Origin: Cyclina sinensis
Lineage: Eukaryota > Mollusca > Bivalvia > Venerida > Veneridae
NCBI GenBank assembly: GCA_012932295.1
Contig: JAAONU010000018.1
Span: forward strand, 4,024,206-4,088,205
DNA: 64,000 nucleotides
Direction: 5' to 3'
Below are positions 49,389 through 62,043 of this stretch, in pieces. The first letter of the stretch is position 1; the number at the start of each line of letters is the position of its first letter. A program made the translations under genes and the position numbers. Under the pieces are notes generated by a model. It searched no databases. It was not told the DNA's origin and saw only the letters and a program-made list of their open reading frames with translations.

Positions 49389-50366
49389 AATTAGGTGGCT
49401 CAGTATCTTGAATCTATTTGAATTAACGTGTCAAGAGAAAATTTTTTAAAATATTGTAGTCTTCTTTCATACAAATATACAACAGAAGCGTCTGAGTTAC
49501 TTGTATATGGAAATGAAGATGGACAGGTCTCCTTGAGGAGTGCAATGCACAAGAATGATAACTCTTCCCTTCAAAATTTTTAGTTGTTGCCCTTTGTTAT
49601 TTCCCATGCTTATTTTGTCCGAAGCATAATTGAAAAGTATTTTGTGCTTTATAGTTGGATAGATTTTGTTGAGGAGGACTGCACTGCCCAAGAATGATAA
49701 CTCTACCCTTCATAATTTTGGAGTTATTGTTCTTTGTTATTTTTTATGCTTAATTTTTGTCCAGAGTGTAATGGGAAAAGTGTATGATTTTTCAAATTTG
49801 ATCTTCATGGGTGGATATATCTTATTGAGAAGGAATGCATAGCACAAGAATGATAACTCTACCTTTCATAATTTTTGAGTTATTGCCCTTTGTTATTGTT
49901 CATGTTTAATTTTTGTTTGGACAGTAACTTAAAAAGTGTTTGAGATATCAACTTAAAACTTCATAGGTTAATAGATCTCTCTGGGGAGGATTGCTGTGAA
50001 CAAGAATGATAACTAAGCAATCACATTTGGTGGGGGATGGCCATGTCAACATGGCTCTTGTTAGACTTTATATGCGCACCTGTAATTGAGATTTCTTCTT
50101 AAATACAAATACATAGAATTCATTCAACAGCCATAAACTTTTGTAAAACAGCTAAACTAAAGAAATAAATCTGTAACCAGCAGATTTCTTAAATTATGTT
50201 CCTTTTCATATTAAAATATTACAGCTAAATTAACCACTAGAACCTAGGATTGACATAGGTTTTCCATCTTTCAGGGGTAATTATAATATTGAAACCCAGC
50301 CTGCTACAACACATTGATTTTGACTTTATTTGCAGCATTTTCTGTTGGAAACCTAACCACATAAAA
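49389..50366. repeat. TMEM42: Degenerate tandem repeats upstream of TMEM42
   Basis: About 49500-50010 holds four ~130-bp units with aagaatgataactctaccctt, ttgagttattgccctttgtt and gaggaatgcat-like blocks. From 50010 to the TMEM42 start no repeat is seen. A possible splice acceptor, ttatttgcag at 50326-50335, suggests an upstream non-coding TMEM42 exon. Confidence 0.6.
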
Positions 50367-53300
50367 ATGTTAGGTGATCATAATTGGGGACTGTGTTTAG
50401 CAGTTGTTGCTGGAGTGATGGCTGCCATGGCTTCAGTATCTGCCAAACTAGCTGTAACAGCAGAGATTGTTCCTGAACTGTGTTTGTCATTTGTTCAAAA
50501 CTTTGATGGCACAGAAATGGGTTTCATTTGTGATTCAGTAAGTATTCTTTTACATTAGTTTTATATGTTTTGATTTATATGTTTTTAAGGGGTTCAGGTG
50601 TTGTACCTTGCTTGTTCTGTTCTTATAAACTGTCATCCTCTGTAACCCAGGGGTACTCTCTACGTATACACTTCATTCGCACTTTGTGTGATTTTTGGGG
50701 AATCAGCACCCGTGGGTTTTGACGATGATAAACGGTTAACTTAGAACACTTACTCTGTTAAGACTACTCTTATAAGTAAACAAGTAACATTTTCACAGTC
50801 TTGGATTTTGTTATACTAGTTTCGTGTCTAATTCGGAATAGAAACAGTTTATCTCTTGATATACAAATTTGTTTTTTTGGCTAAATGAAGTATGCACAAA
50901 TCTAGCAGAGACAAATTTATGGAATGCTGTTTAAGTAAAAATTACACAATGCCTACTTACTGTTACAATTTACTCATTGACACTGCTTTTGTGCTCACGG
51001 GTATAGCCATTATGCATGCTGACACCTTCACCACACTTGTTGACAATGATACCATGCTTGCAGGAAGTTACTACTTGTATGCTATTTAGACCCTGATGTC
51101 TGTACCATAATTTCTTTTGGCTGAATGGCAGTGCAATGTTGCGTAATGATATATTTCAACATGCCTGGACAGTATATCATCACTGTTATTTCAACATTCC
51201 TCTGTTTACACAATGTGACCACGCATTATGAAAGATGTAATCAGCCCCTAAGCAAGTTGAAAGTAAGCATAATGTCAGTTGCAAAATTGCACGTCACATT
51301 TTGATACCAGGGGACGCATGTTCGTAGTTTTCACGAAAGGTAACGGAAGTCTCCGGCCTATGTCAGAACTTAATTAGCTGTTGCCTAAACCAGATCTCTT
51401 TATTCATATTCAAATATCCTCGATATCCTTCCCACAAATAATTATTCAGATTACGGAAAAACACGACTACTTGAACATAGTGCCCCCTGTTGTCAAAATG
51501 TGACTTACAAGTTTGAATTGACATAATGCTTACTTCTGTTTTGCTTAGTGCCTGATAACATTTTCTATATTAGTTGATCACTTCATGTATTTTGTTCTTA
51601 GATGCATTACAAAGATAGCCACGGCATAAAGAAATATACCATTATGCTACATTGAACTTAGTGACTATGAACTGTCATTCAGTCAAATGAAAAATATGAT
51701 ATAGGTCTCATGGACTAAACAGCATACAAGTTGTAACTTCCAGCAAGCATGGTATCATTTTCAACAAGTGTGATGATTGTGCCAGCATGCATAATGACTG
51801 TACCCATAAGGACTATAGCAGTGTCAGTGAATAAATTGTAGGAGTAATCAGGCATTGTGTTATTGTTACCTAAATAACATTCCATAAAAATCTGTATGCA
51901 CCATTTAAACAGCTGTGCTCATAGTGATGCTGTGTAAGTAAATTTTATTAAAACACCATCTTAAAGAAAAGGTTTAGGTCTATAGTGTAGGTGGGCATTG
52001 GACAAAATATCCTGTGCCATTTTTCAGACAGGACAATCAGACTCACCTCACTTTATTGGGACCACTGACACACTTTTTTGCATTTATTACAAAGCTTAGA
52101 TAAAGCTTACTATCTATACAAGGAGTTAAAAATGTCTTGTTAGTTTATGTATGAAATTTTGTCTGACAGGATGAAAAAATATTTATATTATTGCAAACTG
52201 TTGTTTCTGTACTTTTACAGTTGTCATATATACTAAGGGGTATGTGTGTCGGGGGAATTTTTCTCTTCAATGCTTTGATGTGGACATTTTATACCAAGTC
52301 CTTGCAGTTCTGTCCATCAACAGTGGAAGCTACAGTGACTAATACGGGCTCAAACTTTCTTGTTTCGGTAATTTTTTTTTTTTTTTTGAGTAAAGTAAAA
52401 ACTTGATGGCTTCTTATTTCTTATTTGTACAGTCTTCCTAAAATTTGTGAAATATTAATGCTTGTTTTCATAAAAGTCAGCAGTCTGAAAATGGCCTAAA
52501 CTTGCTTATTTAAAATGTAACACAAGCTAATGTAAGGAAAATAATGAACATTTCTAAAATAGTTAATGGTGTAAGCATGCCATCATGAAAACCTTTCGTC
52601 CGTAAGAACCAATGTAAGGAATGACCATACTAAGTATTGTTAATATAGTTAATGAATCAATTGTTTCATGCTTGTTTGGTGAAAAACTAATTTGACTTCA
52701 TTTCAAGTGCAACTACTACACTAGACTAAATATGATAATATTTTCCAGGCTGTCACTGGGTTCATCTTGTTTGGAGAGAGTTTCTCTTTATTATGGTGGT
52801 TGGGGTCCTGCTTAATATTAGCGGGTTTAGTCTTTATTCACCAAGGTAAGAAGTGATGCTCCATGTAAATTTTACATTTGAGTTTCCCATATGACCCTTT
52901 ATTCTACGTCATTCTGTAAATTTCTGTGTAAATTGAAATTACATGAAAATTTGCGCTGTGCTGTAATTTTGCAATTTATTTTGAGATAATGAGATTTAAA
53001 GCATTCCATATCTTAAGCAGCAGTCAAAAATATTTTTATAAATAAAGCTTACTTTTTTACTGGACCATGAATAGTGCATTATATGCTCTTCTTCAAGTCT
53101 CACATGTACATAGTGTTGTTATTAAAACAACATTGTCAGATACCCATAGTCGGTCCATTACATGACACTTCATTCATTGACTGTTTATACTGTAGTGTAA
53201 ATGGAATATATACTGTGGGTATCTGACAATGTTAAAACAGTAGTAAATTGACTGCTTGAACCTCATCATTAACTCAATTGATATGGACTAGGTGGTGAAA

Positions 53301-53477
53301 GAGACCGGAACTTTAAATTCATAAAATATCTCCACCAGTATAAGTCACAGCTTTGTTGTCAAGGAAAAATTGCTTAATTATGCAGAAAACAGTTGAAAAA
53401 CAGGGTGCTTTTATATTCTCATTACAGGAAGTGAAGATTCAAAAGAAAAGTATGATGATTCCAAGAAGGTGAAATGA
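50367..53477 (+). CDS. TMEM42: TMEM42, complete, 4 exons
   Basis: Small multi-pass membrane protein related to the EamA/drug-metabolite transporter fold; its function is not established. Exons 50367-50537, 52221-52367, 52749-52845, 53428-53477, GT/AG borders, phases 0, 0, 1, total 465 nt = 154 residues (human 159). Hydrophobic segments: GLCLAVVAGVMAAMASVSA with AKLA, GMCVGGIFLFNALMWTFY, NFLVSAVTGFILFGESFS, and LLWWLGSCLILAGLVFIHQ. Shared family points are A(A/S)(A/V)SAKLA, NxLMWTF, the (G)ES/LLWW turn and the final IH. The tail is charged (EDSKEKYDDSKKVK). Start at ATG 50367 chosen for length; the frame stays open upstream into a possible acceptor at 50335, so a longer N-terminus is possible. 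Same strand order as KIF15. Confidence 0.92.
50880..51915. repeat. ~1-kb imperfect inverted repeat in TMEM42 intron 1
   Basis: The left arm ~50880-51335 and right arm ~51470-51915 are reverse complements over nearly their whole length, at an estimated 75-80% identity. Clear paired blocks include tgataccatgcttgc (51048) with gcaagcatggtatca (51743), cattatgcatgctg (51009) with cagcatgcataatg (51784), and, near the centre, gtcacattttga with tcaaaatgtgac. The spacer is about 140 bp. A transcript of the intron could fold into one long hairpin. Neither arm encodes a recognisable protein; the open frame in the left arm is not conserved as a domain. Confidence 0.82.
53124..53238. mobile_element. 105-bp hairpin MITE in TMEM42 intron 3
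   Basis: The arms aacattgtcagatacccata and tgtgggtatctgacaatgtt pair with one mismatch, with further pairing inside (tccattacatgacact / agtgtaaatgga). It is flanked by identical 5-bp aaaac at 53124-53128 and 53234-53238. No coding potential. Confidence 0.75.
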
Positions 53478-53756
53478 AAATGCAAAGAAACTGGAGAATA
53501 CAACATAAACAGCTTTGTTAATGAAAGAAAAGTCTAAGAAAATGAATGGAAACACAAACAGGGCTTACATAAAAGAGCATATATATCTGTTTGTGTGACC
53601 TACAAACAACAACAGTTGAGTGAAGGCATCATTGTTCTCATAGCACAACCTAGTGTTCAGTTTTGATCCTATCTGATTTGTACTCTGGAGGTGGATATAG
53701 ACCATTCAAAAAATTAGCACAATATTCAACTTTTCGAGGACAATTGTATTTGGACT

Positions 53757-53762
53757 AATAAA
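53757..53762 (+). promoter_or_regulatory. TMEM42: Polyadenylation signal AATAAA for TMEM42
   Basis: First canonical AATAAA after the TMEM42 stop, 280 bases downstream. Confidence 0.6.
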
Positions 53763-53879
53763 GCGTGCTTTATGTTATCATCTAAATTGGTAGCATGGAT
53801 TTAAGTTCTCTTGTAAAACTTCAGTTTTCAGCAGTTTTTTTTTTCCAGATTTTGAAACTGTTGTGCACATTGGTCTTTT

Positions 53880-54243
53880 GTGTTTTTGACTAGCATTTGA
53901 GATTTAAGACCTGGAAAATTGAATTTACCTTTCCAAATGTCATGAAAATTTATCAGAATGTATGTCTTTGTGATATCTATGTCAGGTTTGAATATATATC
54001 ATCAGGGGTAAAAAAACTAGGTCATCAGGTCAAAACAGATTTATCTTGTTAACACTCTATAGGCTGGTTTTTGTCCAAATGGCATGAAAATTTGTCAGAA
54101 TGTTTGTCTTGATGATCTCTAGGTTGAATTTGAATATGGGTCATCTCTTTTCTTAACCAACCTCATCACATCATGGGTTCCAGAGTTATGGCCCCTTAGC
54201 ATGCAGGTGAGTGATTAAGTGCCATCATGGCCCTCTTGTTTTC
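53880..54243 (+). repeat. Decayed hairpin-ended element downstream of TMEM42
   Basis: Two copies of the ~110-bp aaaaactaggtca / catgaaaattt.tcagaatgt repeat also seen at 15596-16135. It ends with gtgccatcatggccct then cttgttt at about 54222-54241. Confidence 0.55.
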
Positions 54244-55548
54244 AAAATACATACTTAGGTCCAGATCCAAATTGTTTCTTAGTTTTTACCGACTGAAGAT
54301 ATATGTATGTATTTGAAATATTAATATATTTATAAGGATAATAATCTCTGTCTTATCACAGTTTGAATTAAAGTTTTTACAGTGAATGTTGCATTTTCAG
54401 TTATGCCAGTCTGTTAGGCAGGTGAAAAATGTGAAAAAGGAGATTTTCAGCCATAAACATATTCTGAAATCATATTTTCATGATATAGTTTTGAGCCTTG
54501 CTATTACAAAACGCTGAGGTATAGTACATGTTCTCAGTAAAGGCAACAAAGCAATGTGAACTGAGCATTTTGGCAGCAACTGCTGTTCTGCTGCAGAGAA
54601 AATGCAGCCTAAAATTATTTTTTTCTGTATTCTTTGTGTATTTGAATTGTTCATTTGGTTGGTATCTTTAAATTTATTTTATAAAGTGACATTATTTTGA
54701 AAAATAAAAACCATAACATGCAAAAGTCTGACTTCCATTGTTTTATTTGTTCCTTGATTATATGCCAGATACAAGTAATCGGTGGTTGAGTTGGTTTTTA
54801 TTCTCCCTATCTCAAGTTTTGGGAGAACATATAGCTGCTGCTACATCTGTCTGTCTGTATGTCTGCTCATCACACTTTCTTGTCCAGGGCACTGGTGGCA
54901 ACATTAAAGGAAGCTCAGTACCAAGAGGATATTGGAATATTGCCAACATGAATGTGAACCAAACTGATTATCTTTAATAGAATCCACAGTGTCCAGGCTA
55001 TTTCTCAATGACCACTGGCTGGAATAAAATTTAACTATGGAAGCTTCAGAACTGGGAGATGCAGTTACTACAATCACATTTGGAATTGTTTATTTTTCAC
55101 AGAGTTACAGGCCTTCTGATTCTCTACCTGTTTGTGATCAGGCTATCAGCAACCACTTGCTAGAATTAAATGAAGCTTTAACAGAATCTAGGAGGAGATG
55201 TGCATATTGCCAGCATGGTAAGGACTGATTATTTTACACAGCTATATGCTCTCTGATTTTGCTACAGACATTGTTTCTAAGTCATAAGATGCTGGAATTC
55301 CATGAAAATTCAAGGGTAGCTTCAGTACCAGGAGACGTACATTGCCAGTATGAATTGAAGTCAAGGTGATGTGAAGGGTATCCCATGAATCTATGAATGC
55401 AGGTTTATCACATTAAAAAAAAACTTTAAAAGGCAGACACACGTTTTCTTTCATGCCTCATAGTGTTCAAAATTTGCTTCTTGGGTCATTATTATCTTTA
55501 CCTTTGAGATCAGATGTTAAACATAGACTTGTGTAGATAGAGATGTTT
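54244..55548. other. Intergenic, no gene seen
   Basis: Open frames at 54738-54977 and 55037-55228 carry a faint ~250-bp repeat (atattgccaacatgaatgtg / acattgccagtatgaattga, three copies to about 55380) and no protein domain I recognise. Confidence 0.45.
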
Positions 55549-58012
55549 TAGCTCAGCTAAGCACAACATGCTCATGATGAGCTTTTGTTTTTGGCCCTTC
55601 CATCATCTATCATGGCCCTGCCATTGGGGTTACATTTGAATGAAGATGAATGGAAGTGGTTCATGGACGGTGCCTTTAAACCAAATAGCATATTGGTCAA
55701 TAAATAAATGCTCTATGACAGAAAGTAGAAAAATCTATTATAAGCCTCAGTAATCATGACCTTGTAACCTCAAACCCGACCTAAGGGTAGAGGTCCTTGA
55801 AAGAAACCAACATATCAATTATCTAAGTTATTGGTCTATAAATGAAGGGTCTATATAAGGTAAAGTAGAATTAGAACTGCCACTGTCCCGACACCAAAAC
55901 CCTTCGCATGTCGCTTTGTCAGTAGGGTATTGATATACGGGAGCATGTTACTTATGCCTCGGACAAAAGTATGAAAAATTAAAAAGGGCAATAACTCCAG
56001 AATTGTGCAAAAGAAAGTCATAGTTCTTGGTCACTGCACTTCTCTTAAATGAGATCTATGAAGTTTCAAGTTGATATGTTCAGTACTTTTTGAGATATGT
56101 CCGGAACAAAAATTATGTATAAGAAATACAAAGGGCAATAACTCTAAGTTTATGCAAAAGAGAGTTATGGTTCTTGGGCACTGCACTTCTCCTCATTGAG
56201 ATCTATCCATCTGTGAAGTTTCAAGTTACCACCCCTTATAGTTTTTGAGTTATGCCCCGGACAAAAATTAAGTCAGAAAAAATTACAAAGGACAATAACT
56301 CCAAAATTATGCAGAAGAGAGTTATGTTTTCAGCGATGCGATTTTCATCAAAGAGATCTATTTATCTGTGAAGTTTCAAATTCACACCTCCAAAAGTTTT
56401 TGAGTTATGCCCTGGACATAAATTAAGTATGAAAAATTACAAAGGGCAATAACTCCAAAATTATGCAAAAGAGAGTTATGGTTCTTTTGCACTGCACTTT
56501 TCCTTATGAGATCTATACATTTATGAAGTTTCAAGTTTATACCTCTAATACTTTTTGAGTTATGCCCCAGACAAAAATTATGTATGAAAAAATACAAAGG
56601 GCATTAACTCCAATTTTATGCAAAAGAGAGTTATAGTTCTTGGGTACTGCACTTTTCCTCAATGGGATCTATCAATCTATATTTTTTCAAGTTGATACCT
56701 CCAATAGTTTTGGTTATGCCCTGGACAAGAAACCCGACGGCCTAACGGACGGACAAGCTGATACCAGTGTACCCCCTTACAACTTCGTCGTGCGTTAAAA
56801 AAATTTTTTCTTAGCCTTGGTGACCTTGAGCCTTCTAATATTGTAGAGGTTCATGCAAGGGTTCTATAAACAAAATATCTTAAATATCAGTCAATAGATA
56901 AAGGCTCTATGACAAGTAGAACAAAACTCTGTCACAGACAGTATATCCTCCGCCAATCGGTGTTGTTTGAAGTCAGAATTCGCATATAAAGAAAAAATCA
57001 ATAATAGGGTTTTCAAAGAATAACTTTGTGAATATCATCTTGATCAAAGAGCAATAACTCCTTCAAAAGTAATGTCATTACAAAATCCTGACAATATGCG
57101 CTGCAGCAAATGATGTAATCATTATGTGAAAGTGTGGTGAAAATTGCATGCAAAATGTAGGAAGAGTTGCGAACAGAAGCATTTGTAGTTAAAACGAGCT
57201 TTCGAATTCTTTATGCAAGAAATTTCTGCAATTCTTAGGAAATCATGCAACAACTTTTAGAAACAGCTCTTTTTATATTTAAATCTTTAACTTTTGTCAA
57301 GACTGTTAATTTTTGATACAGCAATGGCAAAAAGAACTCAACATCCAAGTTTCATCAAACATTCCATTTTGATAATAACCCTCTCGATGATGAATATACA
57401 CTCTTGTTTCTTACTTTTCAAATTTTGGTCAAACTACGTATACTGATCAGGGGTGATAATGCCATTCTTGGTCTTTCATTTTAAAATATACACTAAATTT
57501 TTAGTTTCAAGAAAAATGTTATTCTTTATACATAGTGAATAACTATTCAGGGGCCATAACTCTGTGTTATATGGTCTGAACAGGACATTCCAATGATATG
57601 CGCATCTCCTTTTGGTATTGATGATTCTCATAAAGTTTCGTTGAAATCCAGTGAGAAGTTGCCGAGAAATAGCGCGGAAACGAAAGTTACTCTGTATATA
57701 TACTGCATAGCTAATCAAGGGCCATAAATCTGAGTGGCAGGGTCAAACCGGAACATGCCGAGGATATGCACATCTCCTTTTTGTATTGAAAGTTCCCATA
57801 AGGACTCGTTAAAATCCAGTCATTAATTGTCAAGAAATAGCGCGGAAACGAAATTCGGACTTATATCTTAGATATTTGGTATGCAGGTTTCTTGCATTAA
57901 CCTCTAGCCTTAGGTGGGTTGAGTCACTGGGTCAGGGTCACCACAGCTAATAATAAGTTTGCTTAGTACTCAAGTGGGCGATCCAGGGCCATCATGAGAC
58001 TCTTCGGGCAAT
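55549..58012 (+). mobile_element. Hairpin-ended element with a second tandem-repeat block inside
   Basis: The start agctcagctaagcacaac..gctcatgatgagct is a decayed form of the 46957 hairpin, and the end ggcgatccagggccatcatg at ~57965 matches its 3' terminus. Inside, 55970-56760 has five ~155-bp units (aaagggcaataactccaaaa, agagagttatggttcttggg, ttgagttatgcccc.gacaa) followed by a gacggacggac-like run, as if a second element is nested. 57540-57870 has two ~180-bp units with gccataa.tctg and cgcggaaacgaaa blocks. Confidence 0.55.
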
Positions 58013-58439
58013 CGATATGCTAAAATCTAATTCACTTTACAAGATACAAGAAACTTTATTTTCTGAGGCTGTTAAAATAATATAGCCTTAGCTTTTAAAC
58101 TATTTTTGACAAATATATAAATATATATAATAACGTTATTATGATGTCGCTGAAAGATCTGGTTTTGTGCTTGTGACAATATCACGTTTGACTGCTCGAT
58201 TGTGGCATATTTGGCATATGTTATCACAGGTATCTGGAACATGCTGTCTGAGGCTTAAATTTTATGGAAGGCTTAAAACTCAGACGTTAATCCCCACTCA
58301 TCATCCCAATAATGTTCCAGGCCCCTTGTGTATTGAATGGAGCTTCCCTACTCTCTAAGTTTAATGATTGAAATAACTCCGCGCTCTTAAAAAGTTCTTC
58401 ACTTATTCTGTTTGCATCGATTGTAGAGGGTTGCATTGA

Positions 58440-58600
58440 CTTCACATGCTGAGTTATATATGGAGTTTTGACCAGTCCTCGCGCCGGAAGACATGATCAA
58501 ATTCTGCTAACGTGTTTCGAACCTGCTACCTCCGAATACGGAGTCCGGTACCACAGCCTGAGTGTTAAATATAAGCTGTGTGAATACAGACTGTAACTTA
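58440..58600 (-). mobile_element. tRNA-derived SINE head
   Basis: On the - strand the stretch contains ctgtggtaccggactccg, tattcggagg and a B box agcaggttcgaaacacg, a tRNA-like order. The anticodon loop is only four bases if ctccg pairs with cggag, so it is not an active tRNA. It is followed by a body with no clear match. Confidence 0.5.
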
Positions 58601-59454
58601 CTTCATACTCGTCTTCAGTTTCACTTGTTAAGAAAAAATCCTCTCATTATATACGATCAACTGACATATTTTATGGACAGAGTTGGTTTTCTGTGGGAAT
58701 GTAACAGGTTGTTAGCCATGGAGAGATAGGTTTGTACACACTTTTTGTTGACTTATTTTTGTGTAATAATTCTATATTCGTGCATGTTTATACGTTTATG
58801 ATACGTCGTGAAGATTACACTCAATACAGTATTATACAGTTGTTTGTGTTTTAAGCATAACGGTCGATTTAATTCCTTCATCAACTGTAGAATACGCTAT
58901 GTCATACACAGTTCATATATAGTATTTCTGACGATTGGAGTGTAAAATGTGCAGTTTTTGCAAATCATGTAAAATAATAAAGATTTAAGGAGACAAATGA
59001 AATTTAAAAAAAAGTTCTATAATTTTTATGTTATCCCTAAGGGACAATATATATAGTCGGCGCTCTGCTCATCCGCCCATTTGTCTCGCTTTCTTGTTAG
59101 TTACTGACCTCCATATCGTTCGTCGATGCATAAAAATAAAAATGTTTATACATTCAGAAATTCTAGCTGTACTCACGAAAAAACGCATCAAACTTAAGTT
59201 GCTGACTTGTTTCACGGAAATACATCAGAATAAATAGTTTTTCATATTTTTTATCGGATAATAATTATAGAACCGGCATAACTCTTCATTTATAGTTTGG
59301 GGTTATTGTCCTTTGTAAAACTTCGTTGAAAATAGTGTAATTTTAAAATCAACTAACGGGGAGAATCAATTGTTTCTTGCGATATCCTTGTTTTTTTATA
59401 GTTAACGAGTAATATATTTTTTTCAAACGCTAAATGGAGTTTATGAAAATGTCT

Positions 59455-59642
59455 TTTCTTAGTTCGTTTTTTTTTCTTTCTCTTGTCTTCATTCATTCTT
59501 TCTTTCTTTTTTTTCTCTCTTTCTTTCTTTCTTTCTCCCTTTCTTTCTTTCTTTCACAACACAGCATGGCACAAGTAATTGTTATCAAAGTTTCTTTCTT
59601 TCTTTCACAACACAACATGGCACAAGTAATTGTTATCAGAAA
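59455..59642. repeat. TTTC microsatellite with a captured ~50-bp duplication
   Basis: A (tttc)n run at 59460-59560 is followed by two direct copies of a segment made of tttctttcacaacaca, catggcacaagtaattg and ttatca, with one or two differences. Confidence 0.75.
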
Positions 59643-60139
59643 TTAATTCGATCAGACTTCTTAATTTGTTAAAGTTACTAAACACACATTCCTCAGATAA
59701 TTCTATTGTGTCGTGATGATATTATATTTTCACGGGCATTCAATTCGTCATTGGTTGTCTTATATTTGAGGGATATAGCTGTTCCACTACTAGAGTTGAA
59801 CATAACAAAGCAGCAATAAAACATGTACGCTGAATTGTCTTCATTCCTTTTAGTGGAATAACTGTAACCCCAAAATATATGACATGTTGTTAGAATATAA
59901 GGGGACTATATTATAGATGTGAAATCACCTATAACTCTTTTTTTAAAATACATTCCTCAGACTAGTAAGACAGAACTAATATTATACATGTACATTAAAT
60001 TCATAACCATGGATTTTACTGGGGTTTCCAACTCTGGACTGGAGACAAAAAATCAGACATTTGAAGTCAGTATTAGATATAAAATAAATTTTATTGCTGT
60101 GGATAGGAGAGTTTGGTCGTGAAATTTACAATTCATTAC

Positions 60140-60665
60140 AGTTGACAGAAGAAGAATAAAAATGAAAAGAACGTTTCAGACTCCATTTTCAACCCAAATC
60201 AAAACGAGTCTTCAAAAATGACAAATAAGGAGACAGGATCGTTGAGCAATTCATCAAAAGTTTCAATACATTGGCTGTTGATTGTGCATTTGGAGACAAT
60301 TGTAAAGATAGTATGATAAGAGACCAAACTGTTTTTGGGATAAAATCTGAGAAAATCACAGAAAAGTTTAATATTATGGAGGGAGATCAACTGACACTTG
60401 TGAAAGCAGAAATAATGTGCCAGTCTAATGAATACGTTCAAATGCAACTACAGACAATGAAAAGCCTCACAAAACAATTCAACCAACCACATCAAGCCAC
60501 AGCCAGAAAACTACCGTCACGAAGTTCTCAACATCTAAAATCAATGTGAAATTCGAACTGTCGTGTGCATGTGTGGAGAAATGCATGCCAGGAAAATTTG
60601 TCACGCATAAGGAAAACATTGTCACTTTTGTACAAAGTTAAATTATTCTGCAGACAAAGTAGCTC
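60140..60665 (+). pseudogene. Decayed Ty3/gypsy gag relic
   Basis: From about 60238 one frame reads like the gag core of gypsy-type retroelements, with the familiar LA..C.FGD and IRDQTVFGIKS segments followed by LTL.KAE. It ends at a stop at 60547-60549. After a frame change, remnants of a CCHC zinc knuckle (CGEMHARKICHA) follow with an internal stop. Upstream similarity is broken by another stop near 60226. No protease, reverse transcriptase, integrase or LTRs were seen nearby. It is a dead fragment and is described only as such. Confidence 0.7.
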
Positions 60666-61967
60666 AGTGTCTTTCAGGTGAAATCTCAGTATACCAGTGA
60701 TCTGTACTAAGCATGGAAGAGAAATTGATATACTACAAAAAAGTAACGTGTCAATGAAGCTTCACGAAAAATCATCATAGTCCGCTTTGATTCCGATCAG
60801 ACCATTAGTCGTTCGTTTCGGTATACCCTTACGCCTGTTTGGTCTGACCACAAGTCCAGCGTCGCATAGACGAGTGACTTGATAGATTAAATTGTTGTTC
60901 GGCAGTAGTTGGTGATAAGGTATTATGGAGGTCAACATATGTAGAACATGACGAAAACCTCGGAAAAGTTCTCAACAAGTGTCAACAGATGATGATCGTT
61001 GTAAAAATAGATTTAAAAAATCTGACAGTACAGCATTATTCAACACTGATGTAAAGTTATCAATTTAAATGTTCAGTTTTTCCGTCTTCGTAATGTTCAC
61101 TTTATTTCAATTTTATACCAGCTGGATGATGCTTAGTTACTATTATTACTTCGACGATTTGACAGGCATGTGATGAAAACAATAAATTAATCCGTTTACA
61201 CGTAAGTGTTTTAGACAAAATGTCAGCGCCCTTAGTGTGGAGTCAAAACAAAACAGAATTTTCTGGAATAGAAATTTTGAATCGTAAAGAGGCGTCCACT
61301 TTTGCTCAAGAATACTTTACTTATCCTTAAACAAACACGTTGAAACAATAGAAGCATTTGCATATGTGCTTTGCGCAAGCTGATGCAATACTGACGATGA
61401 AGTCAGATTCTAATTTAGCTGAAAGTTAATTTTGATGTAGAAATTTAAGCACTTTATTTAGGATATATGTCTTTATAGACGGAATGCATTATATGGCACT
61501 GCAAGGTGAATAGATTAGTAGTTTTACAAAAAGTAGTAAAAATCAAATTGAAAATAAGGACATTGGTTCAGAATACTTAGCATCGGGGCTAGCATTCCCG
61601 TCAAGACTTTGGTTGTCTTCCTTTTTATCGAACTTTTGTTGATAATTGTTGTTGTTGATCCATGTTTTTGAGAAGTGTATATGTGATAAACCTACACCCT
61701 TGGCAGGTAGATTTTGCCCATTTTGTCAAGTAGATTTGAGCTTTTTCAGTAGAATTTTGCACATGTGTCAATTTGACTTTATTTTTCTTTTTTGACGAAA
61801 TACACACCCTTACATGTTTTCAAATGAGGATAAATGACAAAAAATAAATTCAAAACTCCATAATCGTTATAAATACAGAAAACAGTTAAACTAAAAGACC
61901 TACCATTTGTTATTTGCATGGGAAGAGTCAATAATGAAGGAAACATTTTATTACTGTTTTTTTTCAG
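60666..61967. other. EIF2AK1: Upstream region of EIF2AK1
   Basis: No coding frame or clear repeat. It probably holds the EIF2AK1 promoter and a non-coding first exon, because a good splice acceptor (tttttttcag ending at 61967) directly precedes the first coding exon. Confidence 0.4.
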
Positions 61968-62043
61968 AATGTGGTAATGATGTTTGGTGGTGGTAGAGAT
62001 GTTGGAAATTGCATATATGTGAATGGTTGGAACTCAGTGAGAT

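Noticed and set aside
50892..51089. 65-codon open frame in TMEM42 intron 1
   Set aside because: It lies in one arm of the inverted repeat and resembles no known domain.
54738..55228. Two small open frames between TMEM42 and EIF2AK1
   Set aside because: They overlap a faint DNA repeat and have no domain, splice context or codon pattern of a gene.
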